Positions 8,944-17,877 of a stretch of 63,043 nt of DNA are shown here, in pieces; the first letter of the stretch is position 1, and each line of letters opens with the position of its first letter. The stretch is from Paracoccaceae bacterium. Its GTDB lineage: Bacteria > Pseudomonadota > Alphaproteobacteria > Rhodobacterales > Rhodobacteraceae. The position numbers and the translations under genes are program-made. The notes beneath the pieces were generated by a model that worked only from the letters and a program-made list of their open reading frames with translations, was not told where the DNA came from and did no database searches. The stretch covers positions 1 to 63,043 of the forward strand of contig JABDLJ010000026.1 of NCBI GenBank assembly GCA_013003075.1, read 5' to 3'.

Positions 8944-9966
8944 ATGACCGCAGCCAAATTCACCCCCCGCGTCTTTTCCGGGATCAAGCCGTCCGGCGGA
9001 CTGACGCTTGGCAACTACCTGGGGGCGATCAAACGCTGGGTCGACATGCAGGGCGACGCGTTCGAGACCATCTATTGCGCGGTTGACCTGCACGCGATCA
9101 CCGTCTGGCAGGACCCCGCAGAGCTGCGCAATTCCACCCGCGAGATCGCGGCCGCTCTTATTGCCTCGGGCATCGATACCGAACGCTCGATCCTGTTCAA
9201 TCAAAGCCAGGTCCCGGCCCATGCCGAGCTTTCCTGGATCTTCAATTGCGTCGCGCGCGTCGGCTGGATGAACCGGATGACCCAATTCAAGGACAAGGCC
9301 GGCAAGAATACCGAAAAAGTCAGCCTCGGCCTTTATGCCTACCCTGCGCTCATGGCTGCCGACATCCTGCTATACCACGCAACGCATGTGCCGGTTGGCG
9401 AGGACCAGAAACAGCATGTCGAGCTGACCCGCGATATCGCCGCCAAGTTCAACAACGACTTCAAGACAGAGTTTTTTCCGCTCACCACACCTGTGATAGA
9501 GGGGCCAGCGACGCGCGTGATGAACCTGCGCGATGGGTCCAAGAAGATGTCGAAATCCGGCCAGTCGGACATGGAACGCATCAACATGACCGACGATGCC
9601 GACACCATCGCCAAGAAATTCCGCAAGGCCCGCACCGACCCCGAGCCTTTGCCGGAAACCCTCGATGGGCTGAAGGGCCGCCCCGAGGCGCGCAATCTCG
9701 TCGACATCTATGCCGGTCTGTCGGGCAAAACCTCCGAGCAGGTCATCACCGAGTTTGCGGGCGCGGGCTGGGGCCGCTTCAAGCCGGCGCTTGCAGATCT
9801 TGCCGTCGACAAGCTGGCGCCGATCTCAACCGAGATGTCGCGGCTGATGGCGGACCCTGCCGAGATCGACCGGATCATGGGTCGCGGCGCCGAGCGAGCC
9901 GAAGAGATCGCGCAGCCGATCCTGAAAAAGACCTACGACATCGTCGGGCTGCTGCGCTCGCGCTAG
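8944..9966 (+). CDS. trpS: Tryptophanyl-tRNA synthetase
   Basis: A class Ic aminoacyl-tRNA synthetase of 340 residues that charges tRNA-Trp. The HIGH-equivalent TLGN lies in [17 protein letters not shown] (about 12-28), and the KMSKS loop is intact as KKMSKSGQS (about 200-208). [18 protein letters not shown] is also characteristic. It is divergent from the rhomboid gene, with 79 bp between starts. Confidence 0.98.
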   Translation: MTAAKFTPRVFSGIKPSGGLTLGNYLGAIKRWVDMQGDAFETIYCAVDLHAITVWQDPAELRNSTREIAAALIASGIDTERSILFNQSQVPAHAELSWIFNCVARVGWMNRMTQFKDKAGKNTEKVSLGLYAYPALMAADILLYHATHVPVGEDQKQHVELTRDIAAKFNNDFKTEFFPLTTPVIEGPATRVMNLRDGSKKMSKSGQSDMERINMTDDADTIAKKFRKARTDPEPLPETLDGLKGRPEARNLVDIYAGLSGKTSEQVITEFAGAGWGRFKPALADLAVDKLAPISTEMSRLMADPAEIDRIMGRGAERAEEIAQPILKKTYDIVGLLRSR

Positions 9967-10145
9967 GTGCGCCGCAGATCCAGCTATCTGCTTGAGACCG
10001 ACATTTGTTGTGGTTTGGCCGCAACAGAAGCGCCGATATGCGCGGTCCGGGCGCACCAAACGCGCAGCGCGCCCTGAAAATCGCCGGGTGCCCGTGCTTG
10101 ACTGGGCCTGAAACGACGCCCCAGAACGTCCTACAGGAGCAGTTA

Positions 10146-11453
10146 GTGTCCCTTTGGTCTCAGGCCCAGCGCGCCGCCGAACTTACGCCCGCCTACCGCA
10201 ACCGCTCGGCAGACTTCTTTCGCGCGGCGGCGATAACGATCGTAGTAGTCGGTCACTGGATCGTCAGCGTTCCTCGCTATGTGGACGGCGGTCTGCAGTT
10301 CACCGAACTGCTGGTCGAGCAACCCTCGATCCAGTACGTCACTTGGCTGGTCCAGGTGATGCCCATCTTCTTCCTGGTGGGCGGCTATTCGAACGCCGCA
10401 TCCTGGGCATCGGCGCAAAGCGATTCCGAAAAACGCCAGGCCTGGCAGTTCAGCCGCCTCAAACGCCTCTTGATGCCAATCACGCCGCTGATCCTGGTCT
10501 GGACGGCCTTTGCCGCCATCGCGGGCATGCTGGAATTCGATCCCGACCTGATACGCCTTGCGTCGCGCTCGGCGCTGATCCCGGTGTGGTTCCTGGCGGT
10601 CTACATCATGGTCTCGGTTGCCGTTCCGGTCAGCCAAGCCGCGTGGGAGAGGTTCGGGCTCTGGTCAATCGCCTTTCTGGTCTGCGGCGCGGCGCTGATC
10701 GATTACGCCGGCTTCGGCGCCAGTCACGGCTGGGCGCGCTGGATCAACTACGCTTTCGTCTGGCTGGGCATGCACCAGCTTGGCTACTGGTGGCATCGCG
10801 GCATCGAGACGAAACTGGGCCCGTTGGTGCTTCTGGGTCTTGGGCTTGTGTCGCTTTATACCCTTATCTGGGTTTTGGACTACCCGATCTCGATGATCAG
10901 CGTTCCAGATGAAGAAATCTCCAACTCACGCCCGCCGACCTTTGCGATGCTGGCGATTGGCTTCATCCAGGCGGGCGTGATCCTGCTTTTGACGGGCCGG
11001 GTTGCGAAATGGCTGGAAATCCCCCGGCCCTGGGCAGTGGTGATCCTGGTCAGCCAGCGCATCATGACCGTCTACCTGTGGCATCTCACGGCGCTGCTTA
11101 TCCTGGTTGGCGTAAGCATTCTTGCAGGCGGCCTTGGGCTGAAGATGACACCGGGCTCTGCCGAGTGGTGGCTGACACGGCCGCTCTGGCTGGGCGCGAT
11201 GGCGCTGGTGCTTCTGCCACTCATCGCGATCTTCGGGTCTCTGGAAGCCGGATCGCGCAATGCCGGCAGCATCCCGCCGGGCCCCATCCGCTCGACCCTG
11301 GGCGCTGTTCTGGCCTGCGCCGGGCTGACCTTCATGGCGCTCAACGGCACCTATGGCGACAACTGGCTTGGCATCAACTTCATTCCCATCGCGCTGACGC
11401 TGGCCGGCGTCGCTCTGGCCACGATCAGCCGCAAAGCGCATACCGACGAGTAG
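10146..11453 (+). CDS. Membrane acyltransferase 3 family protein
   Basis: A GTG start at 10146 is preferred because AGGAG lies at 10135-10139 with a 6-nt spacer; an upstream ATG at 10005 has no convincing ribosome site. The 435-residue product has about ten hydrophobic segments and the acyltransferase-3 N-terminal pattern RNRSADFFRAAAITIVVVGH, whose His is the catalytic type residue of the family. Such enzymes O-acylate surface glycans, peptidoglycan or lipids; the substrate cannot be told here. No polysaccharide genes are adjacent. Confidence 0.85.
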   Translation: MSLWSQAQRAAELTPAYRNRSADFFRAAAITIVVVGHWIVSVPRYVDGGLQFTELLVEQPSIQYVTWLVQVMPIFFLVGGYSNAASWASAQSDSEKRQAWQFSRLKRLLMPITPLILVWTAFAAIAGMLEFDPDLIRLASRSALIPVWFLAVYIMVSVAVPVSQAAWERFGLWSIAFLVCGAALIDYAGFGASHGWARWINYAFVWLGMHQLGYWWHRGIETKLGPLVLLGLGLVSLYTLIWVLDYPISMISVPDEEISNSRPPTFAMLAIGFIQAGVILLLTGRVAKWLEIPRPWAVVILVSQRIMTVYLWHLTALLILVGVSILAGGLGLKMTPGSAEWWLTRPLWLGAMALVLLPLIAIFGSLEAGSRNAGSIPPGPIRSTLGAVLACAGLTFMALNGTYGDNWLGINFIPIALTLAGVALATISRKAHTDE

Positions 11454-11462
11454 CCGGCCACC

Positions 11463-11511
11463 TTGATCTAGCGCAAGGCGGCGGCGGGCAAATTTTGCTA
11501 TATTATGAATA
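11463..11511 (+). promoter_or_regulatory. FNR/FnrL-type class II promoter upstream of ppk2
   Basis: TTGATCTAGCGCAA at 11463-11476 matches the FNR/CRP-family box (TTGAT-N4-ATCAA, with the GCGCAA right arm often seen in this order). A -10 hexamer TATATT lies at 11499-11504. A start site at 11511 would put the box centre at -41.5, the class II activator position. The promoter lies downstream of the ATG at 11505, which supports ppk2 starting at 11538. Confidence 0.6.
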
Positions 11512-11537
11512 TGCCATATGCCGATGGAGAATTATGT

Positions 11538-12464
11538 ATGCCCGCAAGAGCCGCCCCACAAACGAAGCCCCAAGTCGCCGCACCAGCGCCCGCTCCGGTC
11601 GAACACGATGAGGACGATCCCATCCGGAAAGCCTTCGATCTTGGCGTATATCCTTATAGCGAGAAGCTGAGCCGCTCTGAGTACGAAACCAAAAAGGCGC
11701 AGCTTCAGGCCGAGCTTCTGAAGGTACAGCTTTGGGCCCAGGAGACCGGGCAGAAGTTCATCCTGATTTTCGAGGGCCGTGACGCCGCCGGCAAGGGTGG
11801 CACGATCAAGCGCTTCACCGAACACCTGAACCCGCGAACCGCGCGTGTCGTTGCGCTCAACAAGCCCACCGAGCTGGAGCGCGGCCAATGGTTCTTTCAG
11901 CGATATTTGAACCACTTGCCGACCGCTGGCGATATGGTGTTCTTCGACCGCTCCTGGTACAATCGTGCCGGCGTCGAGCGGGTCATGGGCTTCTGTTCGC
12001 CCGGTGACTACCTGGAATTCATGCGCCAAACGCCCGAGCTGGAGCGGATGCTCACACGATCCGGTATCCGGCTTTACAAGTACTGGTTTTCGGTCACGCA
12101 GGACGAACAAAGACGTCGCTTCGACAGCCGCAAAAGCGACCCGCTGAAACAGTGGAAGCTTAGCCCGATCGACAAGGCGAGCCTCGACAAGTGGGATGAA
12201 TACACCGAGGCCAAGGAGGCGATGTTCTTCTACACCGACACCGCCGACGCGCCCTGGACGATCATCAAGTCAAACGACAAGAAACGCGCCCGGCTGGCCT
12301 GCATGATGCATTTTCTCAACTCGCTCGATTATCCCGGAAAGGATACCGATCTGGTGACCGCCCACGACCCGCTTCTGGTGGGGGCAGCCGACCATGTGAT
12401 CGGGCGGTCCGACGGGATACTTGGCAAGGCCCTGCATCCCGACAACCGGCGATCGAAAAGCTGA
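11538..12464 (+). CDS. ppk2: Polyphosphate kinase 2
   Basis: A 308-residue PPK2-family kinase that transfers phosphate between polyphosphate and nucleotides. It has the Walker A motif FEGRDAAGKGGTIKRF (near residue 80), the lid/Walker B region MVFFDRSWYNRAGVERVMGF, and the family landmarks KYWFSVTQDEQRRRF and SPIDKASLDKWDEYT. Start choice: ATG 11538 has GGAGA at 11526-11530. Upstream in-frame ATGs at 11505 and 11511 precede or sit at the predicted transcription start. It is the only gene in its unit and ends at a hairpin shared with gabD. Confidence 0.95.
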   Translation: MPARAAPQTKPQVAAPAPAPVEHDEDDPIRKAFDLGVYPYSEKLSRSEYETKKAQLQAELLKVQLWAQETGQKFILIFEGRDAAGKGGTIKRFTEHLNPRTARVVALNKPTELERGQWFFQRYLNHLPTAGDMVFFDRSWYNRAGVERVMGFCSPGDYLEFMRQTPELERMLTRSGIRLYKYWFSVTQDEQRRRFDSRKSDPLKQWKLSPIDKASLDKWDEYTEAKEAMFFYTDTADAPWTIIKSNDKKRARLACMMHFLNSLDYPGKDTDLVTAHDPLLVGAADHVIGRSDGILGKALHPDNRRSKS

Positions 12465-12471
12465 GGAAGGC

Positions 12472-12491
12472 GGGGCGGGCTGTCCCGCCCC
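12472..12491. terminator. Bidirectional hairpin between ppk2 and gabD
   Basis: A perfect 8-bp GC stem, GGGGCGGG (12472-12479) and CCCGCCCC (12484-12491), with a 4-nt loop, fills the 31-bp gap between the convergent stops of ppk2 and gabD. It has no T tract, so strength as an intrinsic terminator is uncertain. Confidence 0.6.
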
Positions 12492-12495
12492 CGGC

Positions 12496-13971
12496 TCAGA
12501 CCGACATGCAGATGTATTTCATCTCCATGTAGTCTTCCATGCCGTGGCGAGAACCTTCGCGGCCAAGGCCGGACTGCTTGACGCCGCCGAACGGGGCCAC
12601 CTCGGTCGAGATGATGCCGGTGTTCACGCCGACGATCCCGTATTCCAGCGCCTCGGCCACCTTGTAGACCCGGCTGAGATCCTTGGCATAGAAATACGAG
12701 GCGAGGCCGAAGATCGTGTCGTTGGCCAGGTGGATCACCTCGTCCTCGTCCTTGAAGCGGAAAAGCGGCGCAAGGGGTCCAAAGGTCTCTTCGCTCGACA
12801 CCAGCATCTCGCTGGTCACGCCGGTGACGATGGTCGGCTCGTAGAAGAGCCCGCCAAGATCGTGCGGCTTGCCGCCCGAAAGAACGCTGGCGCCTTTCGA
12901 GGTTGCGTCGTTGATGTGTTCTTCCACCTTGTCCATCGCGGCCGGCTCGATCAGCGGGCCAAGATCGGCGCCGTCAAGCCCGTCACCCACCGACATCTTG
13001 CCGACCCGCGCGGCCAGCTTCTCGGCGAAGGCATCATAGACGCCGTCCTGCACGTAAATGCGGTTGGCGCAGACGCAGGTCTGACCATTGTTGCGGAACT
13101 TGCATGCAATCGCGCCTTCGACAGCGGCATCGAGATCGGCATCGTCGAAGACGATGAACGGCGCGTTGCCGCCAAGCTCCATCGAGCATTTCATGACCTG
13201 GTCGGCGGCCTGTTTCAGCAAGATGCGTCCCACCTCGGTCGAGCCTGTGAACGAGAGTTTGCGAACCGAATGGTTCTCGCAGAACTCCTTGCCGATGGCC
13301 GAGGCCGATTTCGAGGGGATCACCGACAGGATGCCCTTGGGAAGCCCGGCGCGGTCGGCCAGAACGCCAAGCGCCAGCGCCGACAGCGGTGTCAGGGTCG
13401 CGGGACGCACGATGAAGGCGCAGCCGGCCGCAATCGCAGGACCCGCCTTGCGGGTGATCATCGCGTTGGGAAAGTTCCAGGGCGTGATCGCCGCGGCAAC
13501 GCCGATGGGCTGGCGGATCACCATAATCCGCTTGTCCGCCTGGTGGCCGGGAATGGTCTCGCCATAGACCCGCTTTGCCTCTTCGCCAAACCACTCGATG
13601 AACGAGGCGCCGTACAGAATCTCGCCCTTGGCCTCGGTCAAGGGTTTGCCCTGCTCGGCGGTCAGGATGGTCGCCAGATCGTCGGCATGTTCGACCATCA
13701 GGTCGAACCACTTGCGCATGATACCGGCGCGCTCTTTCGCAGTGCGGGCCGCCCATTCCTTTTGAGCCACTTCCGCCTTGGCGATGGCCTCGGCGGTCTC
13801 CTCGCGCGACAGGCTCGCCACGGTGGCGATCACGTCGCCGCGCGCCGGGTTGACCACGTCGAATGTTTCGCCATCCTTGGCATCGACCCATTCGCCGGCG
13901 ACATAGGCCTTGGTGGCAAGCAGATCGGGGTCATTGAGCAAGCTGGAAAGATCGGTGGAAGCGTCAAGCAT
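12496..13971 (-). CDS. gabD: NAD(P)-dependent succinate-semialdehyde dehydrogenase
   Basis: A 491-residue aldehyde dehydrogenase of the GabD type that oxidises succinate semialdehyde to succinate in GABA degradation. It has WNFPNAMITRKAGPAIAAGC, the catalytic-glutamate segment ELGGNAPFIVFDDADLD (near 262), and the catalytic-cysteine segment NNGQTCVCANR (near 295). ATG 13971 is chosen, with GGAG 7 nt upstream. No gabT is adjacent, so the exact aldehyde substrate is by family similarity. Confidence 0.92.
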   Translation of the reverse strand: MLDASTDLSSLLNDPDLLATKAYVAGEWVDAKDGETFDVVNPARGDVIATVASLSREETAEAIAKAEVAQKEWAARTAKERAGIMRKWFDLMVEHADDLATILTAEQGKPLTEAKGEILYGASFIEWFGEEAKRVYGETIPGHQADKRIMVIRQPIGVAAAITPWNFPNAMITRKAGPAIAAGCAFIVRPATLTPLSALALGVLADRAGLPKGILSVIPSKSASAIGKEFCENHSVRKLSFTGSTEVGRILLKQAADQVMKCSMELGGNAPFIVFDDADLDAAVEGAIACKFRNNGQTCVCANRIYVQDGVYDAFAEKLAARVGKMSVGDGLDGADLGPLIEPAAMDKVEEHINDATSKGASVLSGGKPHDLGGLFYEPTIVTGVTSEMLVSSEETFGPLAPLFRFKDEDEVIHLANDTIFGLASYFYAKDLSRVYKVAEALEYGIVGVNTGIISTEVAPFGGVKQSGLGREGSRHGMEDYMEMKYICMSV

Positions 13972-14024
13972 CTTGTTCTCCGTGGTGTAAAGCGGCAAGC
14001 CACTAAAAGGCCTCTTGGAGACGG

Positions 14025-14828
14025 ATGTCCAGACCCGGTGACGCGATGAAAAACGATATCTCGGGCGCAATGCGCGATTTCATACGCGCCGCCAATGAAA
14101 TCGCGACCGTTTGGCACATCGAGGCGCGCCAGTGGCGCGAACTGGAGGCCGCCGTTGGCCGGGCTCGGCTGAATACGCCCTACGGCCCGGATGACCGAGA
14201 GCGCTTCGATCTGTTCCACCCGGCCGGGCGGGCAAAAGGGATGATCGTTCTTTTGCACGGGGCAGAGTGGCCGGACATGGGCCGCGAAACGATTTCGCAT
14301 TTTGCACAAGGCGGCGTTGCGCTGGGACAGGCCGTTGCGGTGCCCTCCTGGACCATCGGAGGCAGAACAGGCCTCTCAGCGGCAACCGGTCAGATCATTG
14401 CCAGTCTTGAGCGCGCGGCGAGCATGGTAGAAGGGCCCATCACAGTTGTCGGGCACGGCGCCGGGGCATGGCTCGCCACAAGGCTCGCGGATCCCGGCGC
14501 GCCGCTTGCAGTTGCAGTGCGCGCTCGTATCGGGGCCATAGCCGCGCTGTCGCCAGTTCTAGATTTGCGCCCGCTTGCCGAGATTGCCGACGAAGGGCGA
14601 TCGGAAGCGCGCACTACTGCGCCGGGTGAGCGCAGCCCCAAAGGCGTTGAGATCCCCCTGGGCGTCTGGATGGCCAGCGCGGCCCCGGCCGCTTTGCAGG
14701 ACAATGCTTCCGCGCTGGTGGCGTCGGCCCCGGCGAGCGTCCCGCATACCTTTCCCGCAGGCCATTTCGACATCATGGAAACGCTGCGCGACCCCGGCAG
14801 CGCGGTTTTGCAACGCCTTCTAGCTTGA
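14025..14828 (+). CDS. Alpha/beta hydrolase fold protein (kynurenine formamidase-like), catalytic residues replaced
   Basis: The 267-residue sequence has the alpha/beta-hydrolase layout of the kynurenine formamidase/HSL-like group: an oxyanion-region HGAEW, an alpha/beta core, and a C-terminal GHFDIMETL containing the His. The nucleophile elbow reads VGHGAGAWLA where active relatives have GHSAG, so the serine is glycine. The acid-residue region reads VWMASAAPAAL, without the usual Asp. It is probably not a hydrolase. ATG 14025 follows GGAG closely; ATG 14046 is an alternative. It is divergent from gabD and overlaps the convergent P1 peptidase stop by 9 bp. Confidence 0.75.
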   Translation: MSRPGDAMKNDISGAMRDFIRAANEIATVWHIEARQWRELEAAVGRARLNTPYGPDDRERFDLFHPAGRAKGMIVLLHGAEWPDMGRETISHFAQGGVALGQAVAVPSWTIGGRTGLSAATGQIIASLERAASMVEGPITVVGHGAGAWLATRLADPGAPLAVAVRARIGAIAALSPVLDLRPLAEIADEGRSEARTTAPGERSPKGVEIPLGVWMASAAPAALQDNASALVASAPASVPHTFPAGHFDIMETLRDPGSAVLQRLLA

Positions 14829-15815
14829 ACCGAAGCGATCGGCCCAGGTCGGAAAGGTATCCTTGGGATCGGGCGTGGCGTGAAAGACGCCGCGCGCCAT
14901 GGCCCGCGCCAGGCACAGAGCTGCGGCATGCCCCAGCATCGCAGGGTCCAGCACTGGATCCGTAAGGGGCCGCGATCCCGTCGAGACCGCGAACACAAGA
15001 TCACCGTCCCAGGGCGTATGGGCCGGCACGCAGGCCCGCGCGATCCCGTCATGGGCCGCCACCGCCATCCGCTTGGCCTGCGCCTTGCTGAGCGCGGCGT
15101 CTGTGGCAACGATCGCGATTGTTGTGTTGCTGCCCGGCTCTGGCTTGGCGGTCGGCAGGCCAAGTACACCCGTCTCGGCCGAGGGGCCCGCGCCGCCGAA
15201 CTCATCGTCTTGCTCGAAGGGCGCGGCCCAGAAATGCCGGCTCTGCCCAACCGTGACCTGGCCGAGCGCATTCGCCGCAACAAGTGCGCCCACCGTGTGG
15301 CCGGCCTCGGTGATAAAGGACGCCGAGCCCAGCCCGCCTTTAAGGCCAGATACCGTCGCGCCGGTTCCCGCCCCGGCGGTCCCAAGCGCAAAATCGTCGC
15401 CCGCGTTCTCAAAGGCCTCGGCGCCCAGCATCGTATAGGGCGATTTGCCCCAGTCCTTGTCGCCGCCATTGGCCAGATCGAACAGGATCGCGGCCGGCAC
15501 GATGGGCACCCGGAAGCCGCGCGCCTCAAAACCCCGGCCCGCGGCGCGAAGCGCGGCCGTCACGCCGCTTGCCGCATCGAGCCCAAAGGCAGAGCCGCCC
15601 GACAGCACCAGAGCGTCGACGTCCTCGACCGAATTCTCGGGCGCAAGAAGATCGGTTTCACGCGAGCCCGGCGCACCTCCCATCACGTGGCACGAGGCGA
15701 CAAAGGGGGCATCGGCGGTCAAAACCGTGACCCCGCTTTTCAGGCCGCCGTGCTGCGCGTTACCGACCCGCAGACCGGGGACATCGGTGATCAGGTTGCG
15801 TGGTCCGGATCTCAT
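14820..15815 (-). CDS. P1 family peptidase (DmpA/NylC-type Ntn hydrolase)
   Basis: The 331-residue protein belongs to the self-processing P1/S58 peptidase family. It has ITDVPGLRVGNAQHGGLKSGVT-type N-terminal architecture, LSGGSAFGLDAASGV, and LKGGLGSASF. The sequence GSNTTIAIVATDAAL near residue 229 matches the Asn-Thr autocleavage site, where Thr becomes the nucleophile. Family members act as aminopeptidases or amidases on small peptides or amides. The start at ATG 15815 overlaps the stop of the upstream SDR gene (ATGA), so the two are co-translated. Confidence 0.88.
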   Translation of the reverse strand: MRSGPRNLITDVPGLRVGNAQHGGLKSGVTVLTADAPFVASCHVMGGAPGSRETDLLAPENSVEDVDALVLSGGSAFGLDAASGVTAALRAAGRGFEARGFRVPIVPAAILFDLANGGDKDWGKSPYTMLGAEAFENAGDDFALGTAGAGTGATVSGLKGGLGSASFITEAGHTVGALVAANALGQVTVGQSRHFWAAPFEQDDEFGGAGPSAETGVLGLPTAKPEPGSNTTIAIVATDAALSKAQAKRMAVAAHDGIARACVPAHTPWDGDLVFAVSTGSRPLTDPVLDPAMLGHAAALCLARAMARGVFHATPDPKDTFPTWADRFGSS

Positions 15816-16552
15816 ATGCAGCGCCCGCCGTCGACTTCGATGGCAACTCCGGTCACCATGCTGGCCTCGTCCGAGCAGAGATATAGCGCTGCGTTGGCAA
15901 TATCTTCCGGCGTCGAGAACCGCCCGATCGGGATCGTGGCGAGAAACTGCGCCCGGCGCTCGGGCGTGTCCTCGCCCATGAACGACTTCAAAAGCGGCGT
16001 CTCGCCAGCCACCGGATTGATGGCGTTGACGCGAATGCCCTGGGGTGCAAGTTCGACCGCCATCGCGCGGGTCGCGGTGATCATCCAGCCCTTGGAGGCG
16101 TTGTACCAGCTGAGCCGCGGCCGCGGCGACACCCCGGCGGTCGAGGCGATATTGAGGATCGCGCCGCCGCCCGCCGCTTTCATCAGCGGTACGATCTGGC
16201 GCGCGGTCAGGTAGACAGACTTGGCATTGACCGCCAGCACCCGGTCGAAATCGTCCTCGGTGACCTCGTCGAGCGGTTGCGGCAGATGTGTCACCCCGGC
16301 GTTGTTCACCAGGATATCGATGCGGCCAAAAGCGTCCATCGCGGCTCGGGTCATCTGCTCGACGCTGGCATTTTGCGAGACATCGACATGCACGGCGACG
16401 CCGCCGGTTTCGGCCGCGATCTCTTCGGCCGCACCGGCGTTGATGTCGGCCACAAGCACTCTTGCACCCTCGCCAGCGAAGCGGCGCACGATGCCCGCGC
16501 CAAAGCCAGAACCTCCGCCGGTGACGATCGCGCATTTGCCGTTCAGTCTCAT
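15812..16552 (-). CDS. SDR family NAD(P)-dependent oxidoreductase
   Basis: A 246-residue classical short-chain dehydrogenase/reductase with the cofactor glycine motif TGGGSGFGAGI (about 11-21), NNAGV, the catalytic Ser in NIASTAG, YNASK (YxxxK) and the C-terminal VTGVAIEVDGGRCI. The substrate is unknown; relatives are often labelled 3-oxoacyl-ACP reductase or glucose dehydrogenase. It is coupled to the P1 peptidase by ATGA. Confidence 0.93.
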   Translation of the reverse strand: MRLNGKCAIVTGGGSGFGAGIVRRFAGEGARVLVADINAGAAEEIAAETGGVAVHVDVSQNASVEQMTRAAMDAFGRIDILVNNAGVTHLPQPLDEVTEDDFDRVLAVNAKSVYLTARQIVPLMKAAGGGAILNIASTAGVSPRPRLSWYNASKGWMITATRAMAVELAPQGIRVNAINPVAGETPLLKSFMGEDTPERRAQFLATIPIGRFSTPEDIANAALYLCSDEASMVTGVAIEVDGGRCI

Positions 16553-16677
16553 GCGTCAAGGTCTGGCACGAATGCAGCCGCCGGAAAAGACGCATTTGGC
16601 GGCAGGAACACGGATTGATTTCGCGCAGGCACGCCCATACCTGAATGGCTTAGGCTTACAGCCAAGGCACTTGTTCC

Positions 16678-17046
16678 ATGTCCTGGACCGCAGAAACGTT
16701 TTTTCCGATCGCCCTGCTTGGGCTTGCAGCGCTTGTGCTGCCGCGGATCGCGATGGCGCGCGGCGCCCAGACCCACCGGCGCTTGCTGCTGGTGCTGGCC
16801 GCAACCACCGTGGCCCTGGTGCTTGGCGGGGCGGCGCTTTTCGCCGGGCTTTACGCGCTGGGCGGCGTGCCGACCGAGGCATTGTCCCAGGTGCAAACGC
16901 AGGCCGCGCTGCATTTCCTGCGCCTCGGCCTTCTGCCCGCGCTGGTCTGGCTGCCGCTTCTGGTTTTGAATGCCCTGGCTCTGGCGCAGCGGATCGAGGC
17001 CAAACGCGGCGAAGCGCTGGCGGCGCGAGAGCCGCCAGAGCGGTAA
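16678..17046 (+). CDS. Small integral membrane protein, unknown function
   Basis: The 122-residue product has three clear hydrophobic segments (about 8-24, 38-62 and 83-105) and a basic, Glu/Arg-rich C-terminus. I do not recognise a family. Start ATG 16678 is the first in frame; the ribosome site is weak. It is followed after 54 bp by a DUF1523 gene on the same strand. Confidence 0.6.
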   Translation: MSWTAETFFPIALLGLAALVLPRIAMARGAQTHRRLLLVLAATTVALVLGGAALFAGLYALGGVPTEALSQVQTQAALHFLRLGLLPALVWLPLLVLNALALAQRIEAKRGEALAAREPPER

Positions 17047-17100
17047 TGGCACGCGCCCGGGCCTTATGATAATGATGTCTCGCACAAAGGGATTTGCGAC

Positions 17101-17739
17101 ATGATGCGCTATATCAAATGGTCGATTTGGGCGCTTATCGCGCTGATTTTAATTGGGTTTTTTCACTATACGCTGCCGCAACGCGATATAGTGCGGATCG
17201 TCAACACCTATGAGGAGCGCCAGGATTTTGGCTGGAACAGCATCTTCTGGTCAGGCCCGAGCGCGGGGGCAGCCGGCATGCCGAACCGCGATGTGCTCTT
17301 CGTCCAGACCATCCAGGCCAATGGCAAGCCGATGGTCTATCGCAACGAAGACACCGGCTGGGGCTGGCCACCCTATTTCAAGTTCGCGACCGCCAATCTG
17401 CAGACCGAGGCCGCGGACGCGGTCTCGAGCAAGGCCGAACCGGAATGGTACGCGGTCACGCATTACGGCTGGCGCAACGAGCTGATTTCGATCTTTCCCA
17501 ACGCGATCCGGATCCGGCCCGTGGCCGACCCTGACGTCACCCTTATCCCCTGGTTCAATATCGTCTTCTTTGTCATTCTGGCGATCATCCTGTTGTGGCT
17601 GCGGCGCATCTGGCGGCGGTTCCGTGCGCGGCGGATCGACCCGGTTCTGGAAGACGCTGCGGAAACCTGGGACGATGTAGAGGATCGCGCCAGCGATGCA
17701 CGTGGACGGCTTTCTCGGTGGTTCTCGCGCCGCGGCTAG
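17101..17739 (+). CDS. DUF1523 family membrane-anchored protein
   Basis: The 212-residue protein has a hydrophobic N-terminus (about 6-24), a soluble middle carrying the DUF1523 landmarks RDIVRIVNTYEERQDFGWN and GWPPYFKFATANLQ, a second membrane segment (about 150-166), and a charged cytoplasmic tail (RRIWRRFRARR). The family is largely confined to Rhodobacterales and has no known function. Confidence 0.85.
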   Translation: MMRYIKWSIWALIALILIGFFHYTLPQRDIVRIVNTYEERQDFGWNSIFWSGPSAGAAGMPNRDVLFVQTIQANGKPMVYRNEDTGWGWPPYFKFATANLQTEAADAVSSKAEPEWYAVTHYGWRNELISIFPNAIRIRPVADPDVTLIPWFNIVFFVILAIILLWLRRIWRRFRARRIDPVLEDAAETWDDVEDRASDARGRLSRWFSRRG

Positions 17740-17852
17740 GCGGCGGCTTCGCACCCGCCTCGTCTGCGGGATGATGTGAGATCTGTGCACCTGTGCGCGC
17801 GGCTTTCGCGAAATCGCAGGCTGACAGAGACCACAATTCGATCTAACCCCTG

Positions 17853-17866
17853 TGTTACCGGTACGA
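17853..17866. promoter_or_regulatory. Possible LacI-type operator (TGTTACCGGTACGA)
   Basis: A near-palindrome with a central CG, the style of LacI-family operators, sits 11 bp upstream of the VOC start. The inner 8 bp TACCGGTA are perfectly palindromic. A bound protein would cover the 5' end of the transcript or the ribosome site. Confidence 0.3.
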
Positions 17867-17877
17867 GGGGATTTTCA

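Noticed and set aside
12421..14049. 542-codon open frame on the plus strand
   Set aside because: Antisense shadow of gabD, which has the Cys and Glu catalytic motifs.
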